A stretch of 64,000 bases of DNA from Gloeothece verrucosa PCC 7822 (GCF_000147335.1 NC_014501.1:1999501-2063500); one strand, 5' to 3'. Positions 17,509 to 26,101 are shown, counted from the stretch's first letter. Program-made: numbers and translations. The notes: generated by a model from the letters alone, not told the origin.

Positions 17509-18324
17509 ATGACTCAACTCGAAAAAGCCGTTATCCTCATTACTGGTGCAAGCGGAGGATTTGGACAAGAATTAACCCGGCAGTTATTAGAATACGGCAG
17601 CCGCTTAATATTAAGTGATTTATCTGAAGCCGCTTTGCTTAAACAGGCGCAAACCATACAACAACAAGTAACAACAGGTGAAATCATCGCTTGTATAGCT
17701 TGTGATCTTAGTGATCTTCAGGGATGTCAAACCCTTTACGATCAAGTCAAAGCACTGAACATCTCAGTAGATATTTTAATCAACAATGCAGGAATAGGAC
17801 TTTTTGGGCGCATGGATGAAGTGCCGCCCGATAAATGGGAACAACTAATGCAAGTAAACCTATTAGCACCCATGCGCTTAAGTACCCTATTTGTCGCCGA
17901 CATGATTACTCGCCGAAAAGGTCACATTGTCAACATTTCCTCCTTAGCCGGCTGGGCAGCCCTAGAAGGAATGGCCCATTATGCAGCCAGTAAATACGGT
18001 TTGCGAGGATTTAGCGAAGGACTCTATAGTGAAGTAAAAACTTATAACGTGCAAGTAACGGCTGTTTATCCCTTTTTTAGCCGCACTCCCATCCTTCAAT
18101 CACAGCGCTATGGGACTTTAGGCTCAATATACCAAGATTATCCGCTTTCGATGGCAACCGATCCAGCCCAAGTCATGCGCCAAACTCTAAAAGGCGTTAT
18201 CAATAATCAACTTCATGTATTTCCCGACATCACCGCTAAATGGATTCAATTTCTCAAACGATATTTTCCAGATTTACTAGACTGGTTAAGGGAAAGATTG
18301 GATAAAAAACTCAAAAAACGATGA
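17509..18324 (+). CDS. SDR-family NAD(P)-dependent oxidoreductase
   Basis: 271 residues, classical short-chain dehydrogenase: nucleotide loop TGASGGFG (about 13-20), NNAG near 93, catalytic Ser in NISSLAGW (about 144), and YAASK (about 158-162). All four catalytic positions are present, so it should be an active reductase or dehydrogenase. A basic C-terminus (ERLDKKLKKR) may associate with membrane. It overlaps the flavin monooxygenase gene by 4 nt (ATGA), so the two are translationally coupled and probably act on one substrate in turn. Confidence 0.93.
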   Translation: MTQLEKAVILITGASGGFGQELTRQLLEYGSRLILSDLSEAALLKQAQTIQQQVTTGEIIACIACDLSDLQGCQTLYDQVKALNISVDILINNAGIGLFGRMDEVPPDKWEQLMQVNLLAPMRLSTLFVADMITRRKGHIVNISSLAGWAALEGMAHYAASKYGLRGFSEGLYSEVKTYNVQVTAVYPFFSRTPILQSQRYGTLGSIYQDYPLSMATDPAQVMRQTLKGVINNQLHVFPDITAKWIQFLKRYFPDLLDWLRERLDKKLKKR

Positions 18325-19655
18325 ACACAACAGACAAATATTTAATTATCGGAGCCGGTTTTGTGGGGTTAGGAATGGCCCAAGCCCTCAAAACAGCCGG
18401 TATGGCTTACGATCACATTGATGCGAGTGATCACATCGGGGGAAATTGGTATCATGGGGTTTATGACTCTGCTCATATCATCTCATCGAAAAAAGTCACT
18501 CAATTTACCTATTTTCCCATGCCCGCCCATTATCCAGATTTCCCCAGCGCCCAACAAATGCGGGATTATCTGACAAGTTTTGCCGCTCATTTTGATTTAC
18601 CTTCCTCAATTGAACTCAACCGCACCGTGACTTATGTACGCCCAGTGGACAATAATCTTTGGGAAGTCACCTTCGCTGATGGAGAACAACGCCTCTATAA
18701 AGGAGTATTGATGTGTAATGGTCATCATTGGTGTAAACGCTTTCCCAGCTTCGAGGGAAAATTTACAGGAGAAATGATTCACTCTAAAGATTATAAACAT
18801 CGCTCACAACTAGAAGATAAACGGGTTTTAGTGGTGGGCGGCGGCAACTCAGCTTGTGATTTAGCCGCAGAAGCCGCAAGAGTCGGCAAAAAAAGTGTGA
18901 TCAGTATGCGCGAAAGTGTCTGGTTTTTACCGAAAACCTTTGCCGGAGTGCCTATTACGGATTTAATGCAATGGTGGATGCCAGAATGGCTTCAGCGTTT
19001 AATCGCTTATGGAATCATTCGCCTCAGTTTTGGGAAACATTCGGATTATGGCATGAGTGTTCCTCAACATCAAATTTTCCGCAAACATCCCACTTTGAAT
19101 AATGAAGTTCCTTACTATATAAAACATGGTCGCATCCGTGTTAAACCGGCAATCAAGCGGCTTGATGGAACCGAGGTAACCTTTACTGATGGCAGTTGTG
19201 AGCAATTTGATTTAATCGTTTGTGCCACGGGTTATCATTTGGCTTATCCGTTTTTACCCAAAGAACTACAGCGTGTTCAAGGTGCCATTGTCCAGTGTTA
19301 CGGTGGATCGTTTTTGGCTGACTATAAGGGATTATATTATATTGGCTGGGGACAACCCCGAGGCGGAGTAGGGTCTTTAATGAGTGCTTCTGTGCCTATC
19401 TTGGTTCGTTTCCTCAAACTTCAAGACGAGATTAATATCCCTGTAGGACTGGTTCTTAAAGAAATGGGACAGCAGCTACCCCAAACCCATTTATCTGATC
19501 CACAGGAAATTTTTAGACGTTTAAAGCTTACCAAGATCTTCTTTAACCAGATTATCAAAAAAGCTAATCAGGTAGATGCCCAATATCCTCATTTTTCCAA
19601 CCCCATTCTTCCGCCTTTACTATCCGAGAAAACATCGTCTCTGGTAATGTTTTAG
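18321..19655 (+). CDS. flavin-containing monooxygenase (FMO/BVMO-like)
   Basis: 444 residues with two Rossmann motifs, an FAD site (GAGFVGLG, about 9-16) and an NADPH site (GGGNSACD, about 173-180). Between them lies the monooxygenase fingerprint FTGEMIHSKDY, close to FxGxxxHxxx[YF]. A late ATGYH motif also fits. It should oxygenate a heteroatom or insert oxygen next to a ketone, using NADPH. It is coupled to the SDR gene upstream; an SDR that makes or removes the carbonyl next to such an enzyme is a common pairing. The substrate is unknown. Confidence 0.92.
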   Translation: MNTTDKYLIIGAGFVGLGMAQALKTAGMAYDHIDASDHIGGNWYHGVYDSAHIISSKKVTQFTYFPMPAHYPDFPSAQQMRDYLTSFAAHFDLPSSIELNRTVTYVRPVDNNLWEVTFADGEQRLYKGVLMCNGHHWCKRFPSFEGKFTGEMIHSKDYKHRSQLEDKRVLVVGGGNSACDLAAEAARVGKKSVISMRESVWFLPKTFAGVPITDLMQWWMPEWLQRLIAYGIIRLSFGKHSDYGMSVPQHQIFRKHPTLNNEVPYYIKHGRIRVKPAIKRLDGTEVTFTDGSCEQFDLIVCATGYHLAYPFLPKELQRVQGAIVQCYGGSFLADYKGLYYIGWGQPRGGVGSLMSASVPILVRFLKLQDEINIPVGLVLKEMGQQLPQTHLSDPQEIFRRLKLTKIFFNQIIKKANQVDAQYPHFSNPILPPLLSEKTSSLVMF

Positions 19656-19800
19656 CTCTTTGGGGGACATTTTTTAAAGATTTGTTAAAGATTGACAAAA
19701 AAATAAGAAAATTCGGGAATACTTCATCTGTCTGTCGTATATAGTTCAGGGAACTCCCTACTTCTGACAGTAAATGTATTGAAGTTTCACTCCCACACTT

Positions 19801-20013
19801 ATGAATGATCTCAACCAAAAACCCCGTTTACTCTCTTTTCTGCAAGAGGAATTAAAAATCCCTTCTGCCTCGATCAATTTAGCTCTCAACGATCCTCAAC
19901 TATCTTACGGTTCTTTCCCGATGCTGTTATGGCGTTATGGTCTAATTAGCTTATCTCAGTTAGACCTGATTTACGACTGGCTCGATGAACCTGGTCATTC
20001 TTGTAACTTTTAG
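19801..20013 (+). CDS. DUF2949 family small protein
   Basis: 70 residues matching the cyanobacterial DUF2949 pattern: LLSFLQEELKIP near the start, ALND, then PMLLWRYGLISLSQLDLIYDWLDE. Entirely helical, soluble, function unknown. It stands alone between the flavin monooxygenase gene and a 544-nt non-coding stretch. Confidence 0.85.
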   Translation: MNDLNQKPRLLSFLQEELKIPSASINLALNDPQLSYGSFPMLLWRYGLISLSQLDLIYDWLDEPGHSCNF

Positions 20014-20557
20014 CTTCGAGAGTGATTATATGGGTTCATTATGGATTGGTCAATGGTTCAGGGGTTCTAGAGATGGGTGAATGCCTAAGTATCAACCCGG
20101 AACCCTGAACACAAAAAAGCTTAAGATAAAAAAAATTAGCAACACGGCTTACTAAATATTTAAGAAAAAATCAAGTTTTTTTTAAAATTCAAAAATTCTT
20201 GTCAGACAAAAAAGTTGGTCAATATTTCTGGAATCGAAAGGATTCAAATTGAATCTAGTAATAGGTAAACAGAACTAGATTCATTTTTATGGACTTTAAA
20301 ATCTTTAGCCGCACTCAAACGACAAATACCAGCCATTAAGAGTCAAGGGGACGGATATTCGCTCTTGAGCCATGAAAATCCCTTTAGCTTTATGGGTCTA
20401 GCCAAAACCCAGATCGAACAATCTTATTTTAAACGCTAAGAATTTGCGCCTAGCAATTTCTATCTATATGACAACTCAAAAATTGACATCACCTACTCTG
20501 GTGATTGTCAACAAAACTGGTTAAAATCATAACATCAATTTTCAGGAGAACTCCCTT
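20014..20557. other. intergenic region with inverted repeat and a decayed frame
   Basis: An inverted repeat near the DUF2949 end pairs 20056-20067 with 20099-20110 (one bulge). From about 20269 to 20440 a plus-strand frame of some 55 codons reads like protein (KRQIPAIKSQGDGYSLL and onward, ending QSYFKR before TAA) but has no ATG, GTG or TTG start after its upstream stop. An ATG at 20290 opens a different frame that stops after 16 codons. This looks like the remains of a gene. The COP23 promoter must lie in the last 100 nt. Confidence 0.4.
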
Positions 20558-21205
20558 ATGCTCACCAAAACTTATACATTAACAACCCTATTAACCACAG
20601 TCACCCTCTGCGCCAGCACCATTTTTGCTCAACCGAGTCAAGCGCAACAAATCAGTTTTGCCTGTGCAGTAGATACCGATAAAGTACCCACAACCTATGC
20701 TCAAACCCCAGACGATACAGTGCCGGTTTTCAAATGGACATCTAATTACTTTCGTCCTCCCTACACCCCCATGCAACGTTGTCAAGAAGTCGCGGGACGA
20801 ATGAATAATTTTTATGCTAACGGAATGATGGATTACCTCACTAGCGGAGTCGTGAATAATCAGCCGGTCATTTGTGCTGGCCCTAGCTGCAATGCTGATG
20901 GCAGTAACGTTTTAATCACACTCAAACCGAATCAAGACCCGAATCAGGTTCTACAAGAAATCGATTCTAATCGTTCAGGTGCTGGGGGACCTTCCTATCA
21001 ATTAACTGGTGGAACCACTAGCAGCAGTAAAAGCAATGCGCTAACTCGCAACTCAAACGGGACTGTTAGCCTAGATATGAATCGCTTTTTACAAACCAAT
21101 TCTGCTACAGTACCCCAAACTTCACAACCTACTCAAACCACCTCTCCCGGGATTCTAAAACCTAATCCTTCTAATTCCAATAACCCCCCAAGACGAACTT
21201 GGTAA
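20558..21205 (+). CDS. COP23-domain exported protein with C-terminal PRRTW tail
   Basis: 215 residues. A signal peptide (about 1-29) leads to a COP23 domain (about 30-150) with paired cysteines (FACAVDTDK, RCQEVAGR, VICAGPSC). COP23 was described as a circadian-cycling, membrane-associated protein of a Cyanothece strain. Residues about 150-205 are a low-complexity Ser/Thr/Asn/Pro linker, and the protein ends NPPRRTW. The final P-x-R-x-W resembles the ends of two other exported proteins in this cluster (genes ending at 23896 and 24861). A good ribosome site (CAGGAG) precedes the ATG. Confidence 0.85.
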   Translation: MLTKTYTLTTLLTTVTLCASTIFAQPSQAQQISFACAVDTDKVPTTYAQTPDDTVPVFKWTSNYFRPPYTPMQRCQEVAGRMNNFYANGMMDYLTSGVVNNQPVICAGPSCNADGSNVLITLKPNQDPNQVLQEIDSNRSGAGGPSYQLTGGTTSSSKSNALTRNSNGTVSLDMNRFLQTNSATVPQTSQPTQTTSPGILKPNPSNSNNPPRRTW

Positions 21206-21251
21206 AAACATCAAAATTTTTAAAAATTCAAAGTTCTCTGTTTTTTGTACT

Positions 21252-21308
21252 TTGTCCTCTGTCCTCTGTCCCTTATTCCCTGTTCCCTGTTTGGCTGTTC
21301 CCTGTTTC
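21252..21308. repeat. CCTGTTC / TCCTCTG heptamer repeat tract
   Basis: Upstream of the protease gene is a run of degenerate heptamers (TCCTCTG, CCCTGTT) in the opposite sense to the GGGAACA heptamers at 23183-23210. It creates a false N-terminal extension of the protease frame. Confidence 0.7.
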
Positions 21309-21314
21309 CTAATA

Positions 21315-22151
21315 ATGACTAAAAATTTACAGATATTTTTTGTTGGTTTAGCTAGTTTAATCATCGGCCTATCAACCGGCCTATTCTTGCAAGGAAAAGG
21401 AACTGACAAGGTTGTCCAATCTCCCTATACCCCAAGGCAACAACAAACGCCTAATTCTCCGAGTTCTTTTGGTTTAAATCCGCCTAATTTTAGCTATGAC
21501 CAACTTTATCAAATCGCCCAATCAATTACCGTAAAAGTCTTATCAGGTCAAACATCTGGGTCAGGGATTCTTATCCAAAAACAAGGAGAGATTTATACCG
21601 TTGTTACTAATAATCATGTATTGGTTTTTGGACTGACTAATCAATCTTACCGAATTAAAACTGAGGATAACCAAATTCATAATGCTCAAGTCATAAAATC
21701 AGTGGATTTTAAGAAAAATGACTTGGGGTTACTGCAATTTAGGAGCCAGAACAATTATAAAGTAGCCACAATTTCATCTTTAGCTAAAATCAATTATGAA
21801 GCAGAAGTCTATGCGGCTGGGTTTCCGGCTGAAATCGATTCTTCTAGTTCCGAATTTGTCTTAAGTACAGGCAAAATTAAAATGTTTAGTGACCTTGCCT
21901 TTGGTGGCGGCTATCAAATTGGTAGTACCAATAAAGTGCAAAAAGGCATGAGTGGAGGGCCATTACTTAATCGTCAAGGCGAGATAATTGGTATTAATGG
22001 CGTACATAGATACCCATTATGGGGAAATCCCTATGTATTTGAAGATGGCTCTGTTGCCTCTCCTGAAAAAAAACAGCTTATGAGTCAATATAGTTGGGCA
22101 ATTCCTATCCAAACATTTTTAAATATAGCTCCTGAATTTGCTAGGAAATAA
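21315..22151 (+). CDS. trypsin-like serine protease, membrane-anchored
   Basis: 278 residues from the ATG at 21315. The longer frame to 21252 would translate the repeat tract and is not credible. An N-terminal hydrophobic helix (IFFVGLASLIIGLSTGLFL) acts as signal anchor; the rest is a chymotrypsin-fold protease with the full triad: His in VVTNNHVLV, Asp in KNDLGLL, Ser in KGMSGGPLL. It should be active in the periplasm or lumen. No PDZ domain, unlike Deg proteases. The next gene, 36 nt on, is an inactive paralogue. Confidence 0.9.
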   Translation: MTKNLQIFFVGLASLIIGLSTGLFLQGKGTDKVVQSPYTPRQQQTPNSPSSFGLNPPNFSYDQLYQIAQSITVKVLSGQTSGSGILIQKQGEIYTVVTNNHVLVFGLTNQSYRIKTEDNQIHNAQVIKSVDFKKNDLGLLQFRSQNNYKVATISSLAKINYEAEVYAAGFPAEIDSSSSEFVLSTGKIKMFSDLAFGGGYQIGSTNKVQKGMSGGPLLNRQGEIIGINGVHRYPLWGNPYVFEDGSVASPEKKQLMSQYSWAIPIQTFLNIAPEFARK

Positions 22152-22187
22152 TTTAGTTGTATATAATCATGACTTAAGAGTTAAATC

Positions 22188-22976
22188 ATGTTGAGTTTTA
22201 GAGAGATAATCAACCGGCAGCATTTCAATCACAAAAATGAGATACTTCCAATCAACCTCATCCATCAATGGCCTTTAGCCCTAATTTTTTTGCTCTTCTT
22301 TTTTCCTTCAGCCGCCAAGGCTTTAGAACCTCAACAAATTGCTCAACAAGCCCAACAAACTACCGTTAAAATTACAGGATCAGGCCTTGAGCAAAGCGGC
22401 ATTTTAATTACAGAAGATAAAAATACTTATTGGATCATGACTTGTACTCCTAAAGATAAGTCTGTACTCAATAAAGCTAAAATTATTGCTCCTGATGGTC
22501 AACCCTATGAGTCTCTAAGTGCCCAAATTATTCATTTAAATCAATTTCCTATCAGCTTAATTCCTGTGCAGATTAACCGCTCCTATGAAACCGCTAATAT
22601 GGGAGATTCTAACTCAATTAAATTAGGAGAAAGGGTATATATTGCTGGTTTTATGCCAGCTTCCGATAATCGTAGAAATCCGCAATTTATCTTCACGGAA
22701 GGAATAATCTCTAGTCTAGCCGAACAACCCCCGAAATCGGGTTTTACCCACACTAACCCCATCTATCCAGGAATGGAAGGAACCCCGATCTTTAGTCAGC
22801 AAGGAACATTAATTGGTATTAGCTGTCAAAACTCGACTTTAGCTAATCGTCAGAAAAAAGACCTTCAACTGAATTGGGGAATTCCCATTACTCCTCTAAC
22901 CGAATTGGCTCAACAAAAAGGCTTATCTTTTGGGTTTTCAGCTTTGGGTTCTCCTCCTCCTTCTCCTAATCCTTAA
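22188..22976 (+). CDS. catalytically dead trypsin-like paralogue (pseudoprotease)
   Basis: 262 residues with a signal sequence (LALIFLLFFFPSAAKA), then a chymotrypsin-fold region that aligns with the gene before it. All three catalytic positions are lost: His is replaced in WIMTCTPKD, Asp in NQFPISLIPV, and the Ser motif GMSGGP reads GMEGTP. The fold markers are kept (GERVYIAGFMP, LIGISCQNS, NWGIPI), so the frame is under selection. A regulatory or binding role is likely, perhaps toward the active protease encoded 36 nt upstream. Its stop overlaps the next gene's start by 1 nt, so translation is coupled. Confidence 0.85.
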   Translation: MLSFREIINRQHFNHKNEILPINLIHQWPLALIFLLFFFPSAAKALEPQQIAQQAQQTTVKITGSGLEQSGILITEDKNTYWIMTCTPKDKSVLNKAKIIAPDGQPYESLSAQIIHLNQFPISLIPVQINRSYETANMGDSNSIKLGERVYIAGFMPASDNRRNPQFIFTEGIISSLAEQPPKSGFTHTNPIYPGMEGTPIFSQQGTLIGISCQNSTLANRQKKDLQLNWGIPITPLTELAQQKGLSFGFSALGSPPPSPNP

Positions 22977-23896
22977 TGTATCAATTAGTTTTGAGTATGC
23001 AAAAAAGAGTTATCATCTCAATGACAATGGGTTTGGCTATGGTAATTTATCCGTTTGAATCTCATAAAATTAGCCAATTATCTCCATTGTTAGCTCAAAA
23101 TAATATTATCAATACCCAAAGACCAAAAATTTCATTATCTTCCTTAGAATTCTTGCACAATTCACAAGAACTGGTCAAGAAAGGGAACAGGGAACAGGGA
23201 ACAGGGAACAGAATTAAGGGAAATTTGATTTCTGCAAGAGGTTCCTTGAGCATCTCCTCTCCACTGAAAGAATCAGCTAGAAAAAAAAATTTAATTAGTC
23301 AAACTTCTCCCCTCAATTTAAATCCCCAAAATTGTCAAGGAGAAAAAATTCTTTCTGAGTTAATTTGTGCCGGTGATAACTTAAATAGTCAAGAAACAGA
23401 ATTATATCAACTGATCAATCAATATCGAACTCAACAAGGACTTTCATCGATTCCTTTATCCCCCTCATTAAGCCGAGTAGCTAACCGTCATCTTCAAGAT
23501 TTACAAGATAATTTAGAGCTTTATGACCGCAGTGGCAAAGATTGGCATTTTGGCTGGAGTAATTGCTCTTATGATGCTAATAATCCTAACACATTTTCTT
23601 GTATGTGGGCGGCTCCTCAGCGTTTAAAAACAGCTTATCCGGGTAAAGCTTATGAACTGCTTTGTGGAGGTAAAAGAAATATTTCTCCTCAAGAGGCTTT
23701 AAACTGTTGGCAAAAAAGTAGTCTTAACAATGATGTTCTGATCAATCAAGAAGATTGGCGTAATTATCGATGGAATGCCATAGGAATAGCGATTAATGAA
23801 GGATATGCTACTGTGTGGTTAGGACAAGAAAACGATAAAGCTAATCAAAATACTAACCCCCCTAAACCTGTACCGAAACCGGGTAGGATTTGGTAA
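22976..23896 (+). CDS. CAP (SCP/PR1)-domain exported protein with in-frame heptamer repeat and PGRIW tail
   Basis: 306 residues from the ATG at 22976, which overlaps the previous stop (TAATG); an ATG at 22997 is possible. A hydrophobic N-terminus is followed by an unstructured region holding four perfect GGGAACA heptamers (23183-23210, residues about 70-79). The CAP domain covers about 135-285, with the first His in ANRHLQDLQ and a Glu in AYELLCGG; the usual final His is replaced (SSLNNDVL), so the metal tetrad is incomplete. It ends in a proline-rich PPKPVPKPGRIW. Four 7-mers are 28 nt, so gain or loss of one unit would shift the frame ahead of the CAP domain. Confidence 0.85.
   Translation: MYQLVLSMQKRVIISMTMGLAMVIYPFESHKISQLSPLLAQNNIINTQRPKISLSSLEFLHNSQELVKKGNREQGTGNRIKGNLISARGSLSISSPLKESARKKNLISQTSPLNLNPQNCQGEKILSELICAGDNLNSQETELYQLINQYRTQQGLSSIPLSPSLSRVANRHLQDLQDNLELYDRSGKDWHFGWSNCSYDANNPNTFSCMWAAPQRLKTAYPGKAYELLCGGKRNISPQEALNCWQKSSLNNDVLINQEDWRNYRWNAIGIAINEGYATVWLGQENDKANQNTNPPKPVPKPGRIW
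23183..23210 (+). repeat. (GGGAACA)x4 heptamer tract inside CAP-protein gene
   Basis: Four exact copies of GGGAACA, head to tail, inside a coding frame. The same motif, inverted and degenerate, is intergenic at 21252-21308. Confidence 0.95.
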
Positions 23897-23922
23897 TTTA
23901 TATTAACTAGGAGATTATTACA

Positions 23923-24861
23923 ATGTTTAAACCTAATCTAAAAAAATTCTCTTTAAGCCTTATTGCTTCTAGCTTAACTGTGATGAGTGGCTTGATTTTT
24001 GATGGACTGGTCAGTCATGCTTTAGCACAAACATCAACCGGACAAAAACAGTCTAAACCCGTTCAATCTATGGGTAATAAACAGCTAAAAAGTCGCGTGG
24101 GAAAATTTGTCTTAGTTTATCAACCTTCTCGGATTAGAGAGCATCAAGCATTACAAGAATTTTTACAAAAAGTGGGTTTATTTGAAGCTTTGATTTCGGT
24201 TTTCAATAATTCCGGTTTGGTCATGCGCTATGATGTTCCTGTTGTGTTTGCAGATTGTGGGGTTGTTAATGCTTTTTATAGCCCTGAAAATAAATCTATA
24301 ACTATGTGTCATGAACTAATTTTTCAAATGGCAAAAGATTTTATCAGAGTTAAAAAAGTCTCTACAGAAGAAGCATTAACTGATGCTTTATTTGCTAGTG
24401 TTTTTGTTTTTTTTCATGAATTAGGTCATGCCTTAATTGATATTTTACCCCTTCCTACTGTCGGCAATGAAGAAGATGCAGTGGATCAATTTTCGGCTAT
24501 ACTGCTCCTAGATACAGAAAAACCTGACGTGGTTATTAAAACTGTTTATAATGCGGCTCTTTGGTTTGGGAATAGTCCGCAAGCACCTGCATGGGATGAA
24601 CATGCTCCCAGTGATGTGAGATATTATAATTTAATCTGTTTAATGTATGGAAAAGACTCTAATCAATATGGTGTTTTCGCCAAAGAGTTACAAGGAAGAG
24701 CCACTAAGTGTGGTAATGAATATAAAAAAGTATCCCAAAGTTGGGAGCAATTATTACTCCCTCATTTTGCTGATAATAATAATTCTCGGGGGGGCAATTC
24801 TTCCTCTGAACCCCCTCGTAATCCTCCTTCTAGAGGAGCGCGGCCAGGCCAGATTTGGTAA
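23923..24861 (+). CDS. DUF4344 putative metallopeptidase, exported, PGQIW tail
   Basis: 312 residues with a signal peptide (about 1-36, ending SHALA). The catalytic zinc motif HELGH lies near residue 166, and NEEDAVDQF about 18 residues on supplies the likely third ligand, which is the DUF4344 pattern. Cys pairs (FADCGVV, TMCHELIF) may form disulfides outside the cytoplasm. The C-terminus is a Ser/Asn/Pro linker ending GARPGQIW. It starts 26 nt after the CAP gene with AGGAG upstream and is the last gene of the five-gene exported cluster. Confidence 0.9.
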   Translation: MFKPNLKKFSLSLIASSLTVMSGLIFDGLVSHALAQTSTGQKQSKPVQSMGNKQLKSRVGKFVLVYQPSRIREHQALQEFLQKVGLFEALISVFNNSGLVMRYDVPVVFADCGVVNAFYSPENKSITMCHELIFQMAKDFIRVKKVSTEEALTDALFASVFVFFHELGHALIDILPLPTVGNEEDAVDQFSAILLLDTEKPDVVIKTVYNAALWFGNSPQAPAWDEHAPSDVRYYNLICLMYGKDSNQYGVFAKELQGRATKCGNEYKKVSQSWEQLLLPHFADNNNSRGGNSSSEPPRNPPSRGARPGQIW

Positions 24862-24910
24862 AAATAATTATTTCAATTAATATTAATTAATTCTTCAAGT
24901 TTTTTTTATT

Positions 24911-25801
24911 TCAGAAAATTTCTTGGGTTCCTCCTAAATAGCGGCGGATGAAGCTTTCTAAAGTTTCTAACTTAATATTATAAACAGACTCTAGAGTGGC
25001 AATTTCACTAGATGTGCAGAAAAACTCATTCGCTAATAAGGTTCTAAAAGTGCCCAATGAGCGTTGGAATTGAGGATTAATTAAACCGATACCTGCTCTT
25101 AGTCCATCCAGAACTAATAAAGGAGTATTAATAATTATAGGTTCTTGATTAAAGATTTTTCCGAAAAGGCGAGGAATGGTTTCTCGGGTTAGAATTTCCG
25201 GACCTCCCACCGCAAAAATTTGGTTTTTTGCTCCCTCAACTCGAACAGAAGCAATGGCGATTTTGGCTAAATCGTCTGTACTGACAATAGAAGACCTATT
25301 TTTGGGATCACCAATTAGTAAATAAATGCCTGTATCTCGAAATCTTTCTGCAAGGGGAAGTAAATTATTGGCAAAACCGGACGGGCGCAAAATTGTATAA
25401 TTTAACCCACTAGCTATTAAATATTTTTCTACTTCTCGCTTGGCTTTAAATACGGGTGCATCTTCATAACCTCTATCAACACCTAAGACAGAAATATAAA
25501 CAAAATGTTTTACGCCATTGGCCTTTGCCGCTTCAATTAATTCTATATTAGCTCGATAATCTAAGGCTTGAGCCTCATTGTCTGAACCATGAGCAACGAT
25601 AATATATTCAACTCCCTGACAAGCTTTAGCAATATCTTTATCTTGTCGTAAGTCTCCAATAAAAATTTCTGCTCCTCGGTCTTCAAGTTCACTATAACGC
25701 GATAAAAGACGAACAAACGCCCGTACTGGTTGACCTTGTTCTCTTAACTGTCTAACAATTCTACGTCCTAAAGACCCCGTTGCACCAGTGATTAAGAACA
25801 T
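24911..25801 (-). CDS. NmrA/Ycf39-like atypical SDR
   Basis: 296 residues. An N-terminal nucleotide loop TGATGSLGRR (about 5-14), DLRQD, YISVLGVD, and ILRPSGFANN place it among atypical SDRs of the NmrA/Ycf39 type. The YxxxK pair is not clear (FKAKREVEKY), as often in this branch. Ycf39 itself acts with high-light-inducible proteins in photosystem II assembly and chlorophyll delivery; a Hlip gene lies divergently at 26102, which makes a photosynthesis role attractive but inferred. Two palindromes at 25861-25900 sit in its promoter region. Confidence 0.85.
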   Translation of the reverse strand: MFLITGATGSLGRRIVRQLREQGQPVRAFVRLLSRYSELEDRGAEIFIGDLRQDKDIAKACQGVEYIIVAHGSDNEAQALDYRANIELIEAAKANGVKHFVYISVLGVDRGYEDAPVFKAKREVEKYLIASGLNYTILRPSGFANNLLPLAERFRDTGIYLLIGDPKNRSSIVSTDDLAKIAIASVRVEGAKNQIFAVGGPEILTRETIPRLFGKIFNQEPIIINTPLLVLDGLRAGIGLINPQFQRSLGTFRTLLANEFFCTSSEIATLESVYNIKLETLESFIRRYLGGTQEIF

Positions 25802-25860
25802 TGAATAAGAGCCTCCATTTGGTTGTTTTTGTGCTTTTAATTGGATTTATAGGTCATAAT

Positions 25861-25900
25861 CTCACACAAGTGAGCATAGATGAATACTCACTCATGTGAG
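25861..25900. promoter_or_regulatory. paired 14-bp palindromes, probable repressor operators
   Basis: CTCACACAAGTGAG (25861-25874) and CTCACTCATGTGAG (25887-25900) share the form CTCACnCAnGTGAG, with centres 26 bp apart. They lie 60-100 nt upstream of the SDR start at 25801 and 200 nt upstream of the Hlip gene. Such dyads are typical of dimeric repressors (TetR, MarR type); no such gene is adjacent. Confidence 0.6.
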
Positions 25901-26101
25901 CAAAAAACAAGGAGTACCCATATACACTATAAAGTTCTTCACTCCTAAACAAAATCTCTCGCAGGAAGTAACTCATGGCCAATGGAGTATAGCTATTACT
26001 CGATGGTTTTTTCTCTCTAATGGATGAAGATAGGTAAACAAATGTTTCGTTATGTTAAAAAGTACATCGCTCACATTACACAATCACCTTAAGAATTGAT
26101 C

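Noticed and set aside
21252..21314. N-terminal extension of the trypsin-like protease
   Set aside because: It translates the heptamer repeat tract (VLCPLFPVPCLAVPC); the ATG at 21315 leads straight into the signal anchor.
24647..24880. 77-codon frame overlapping the DUF4344 gene end
   Set aside because: It is a shifted reading of the metallopeptidase 3' end and has no support of its own.
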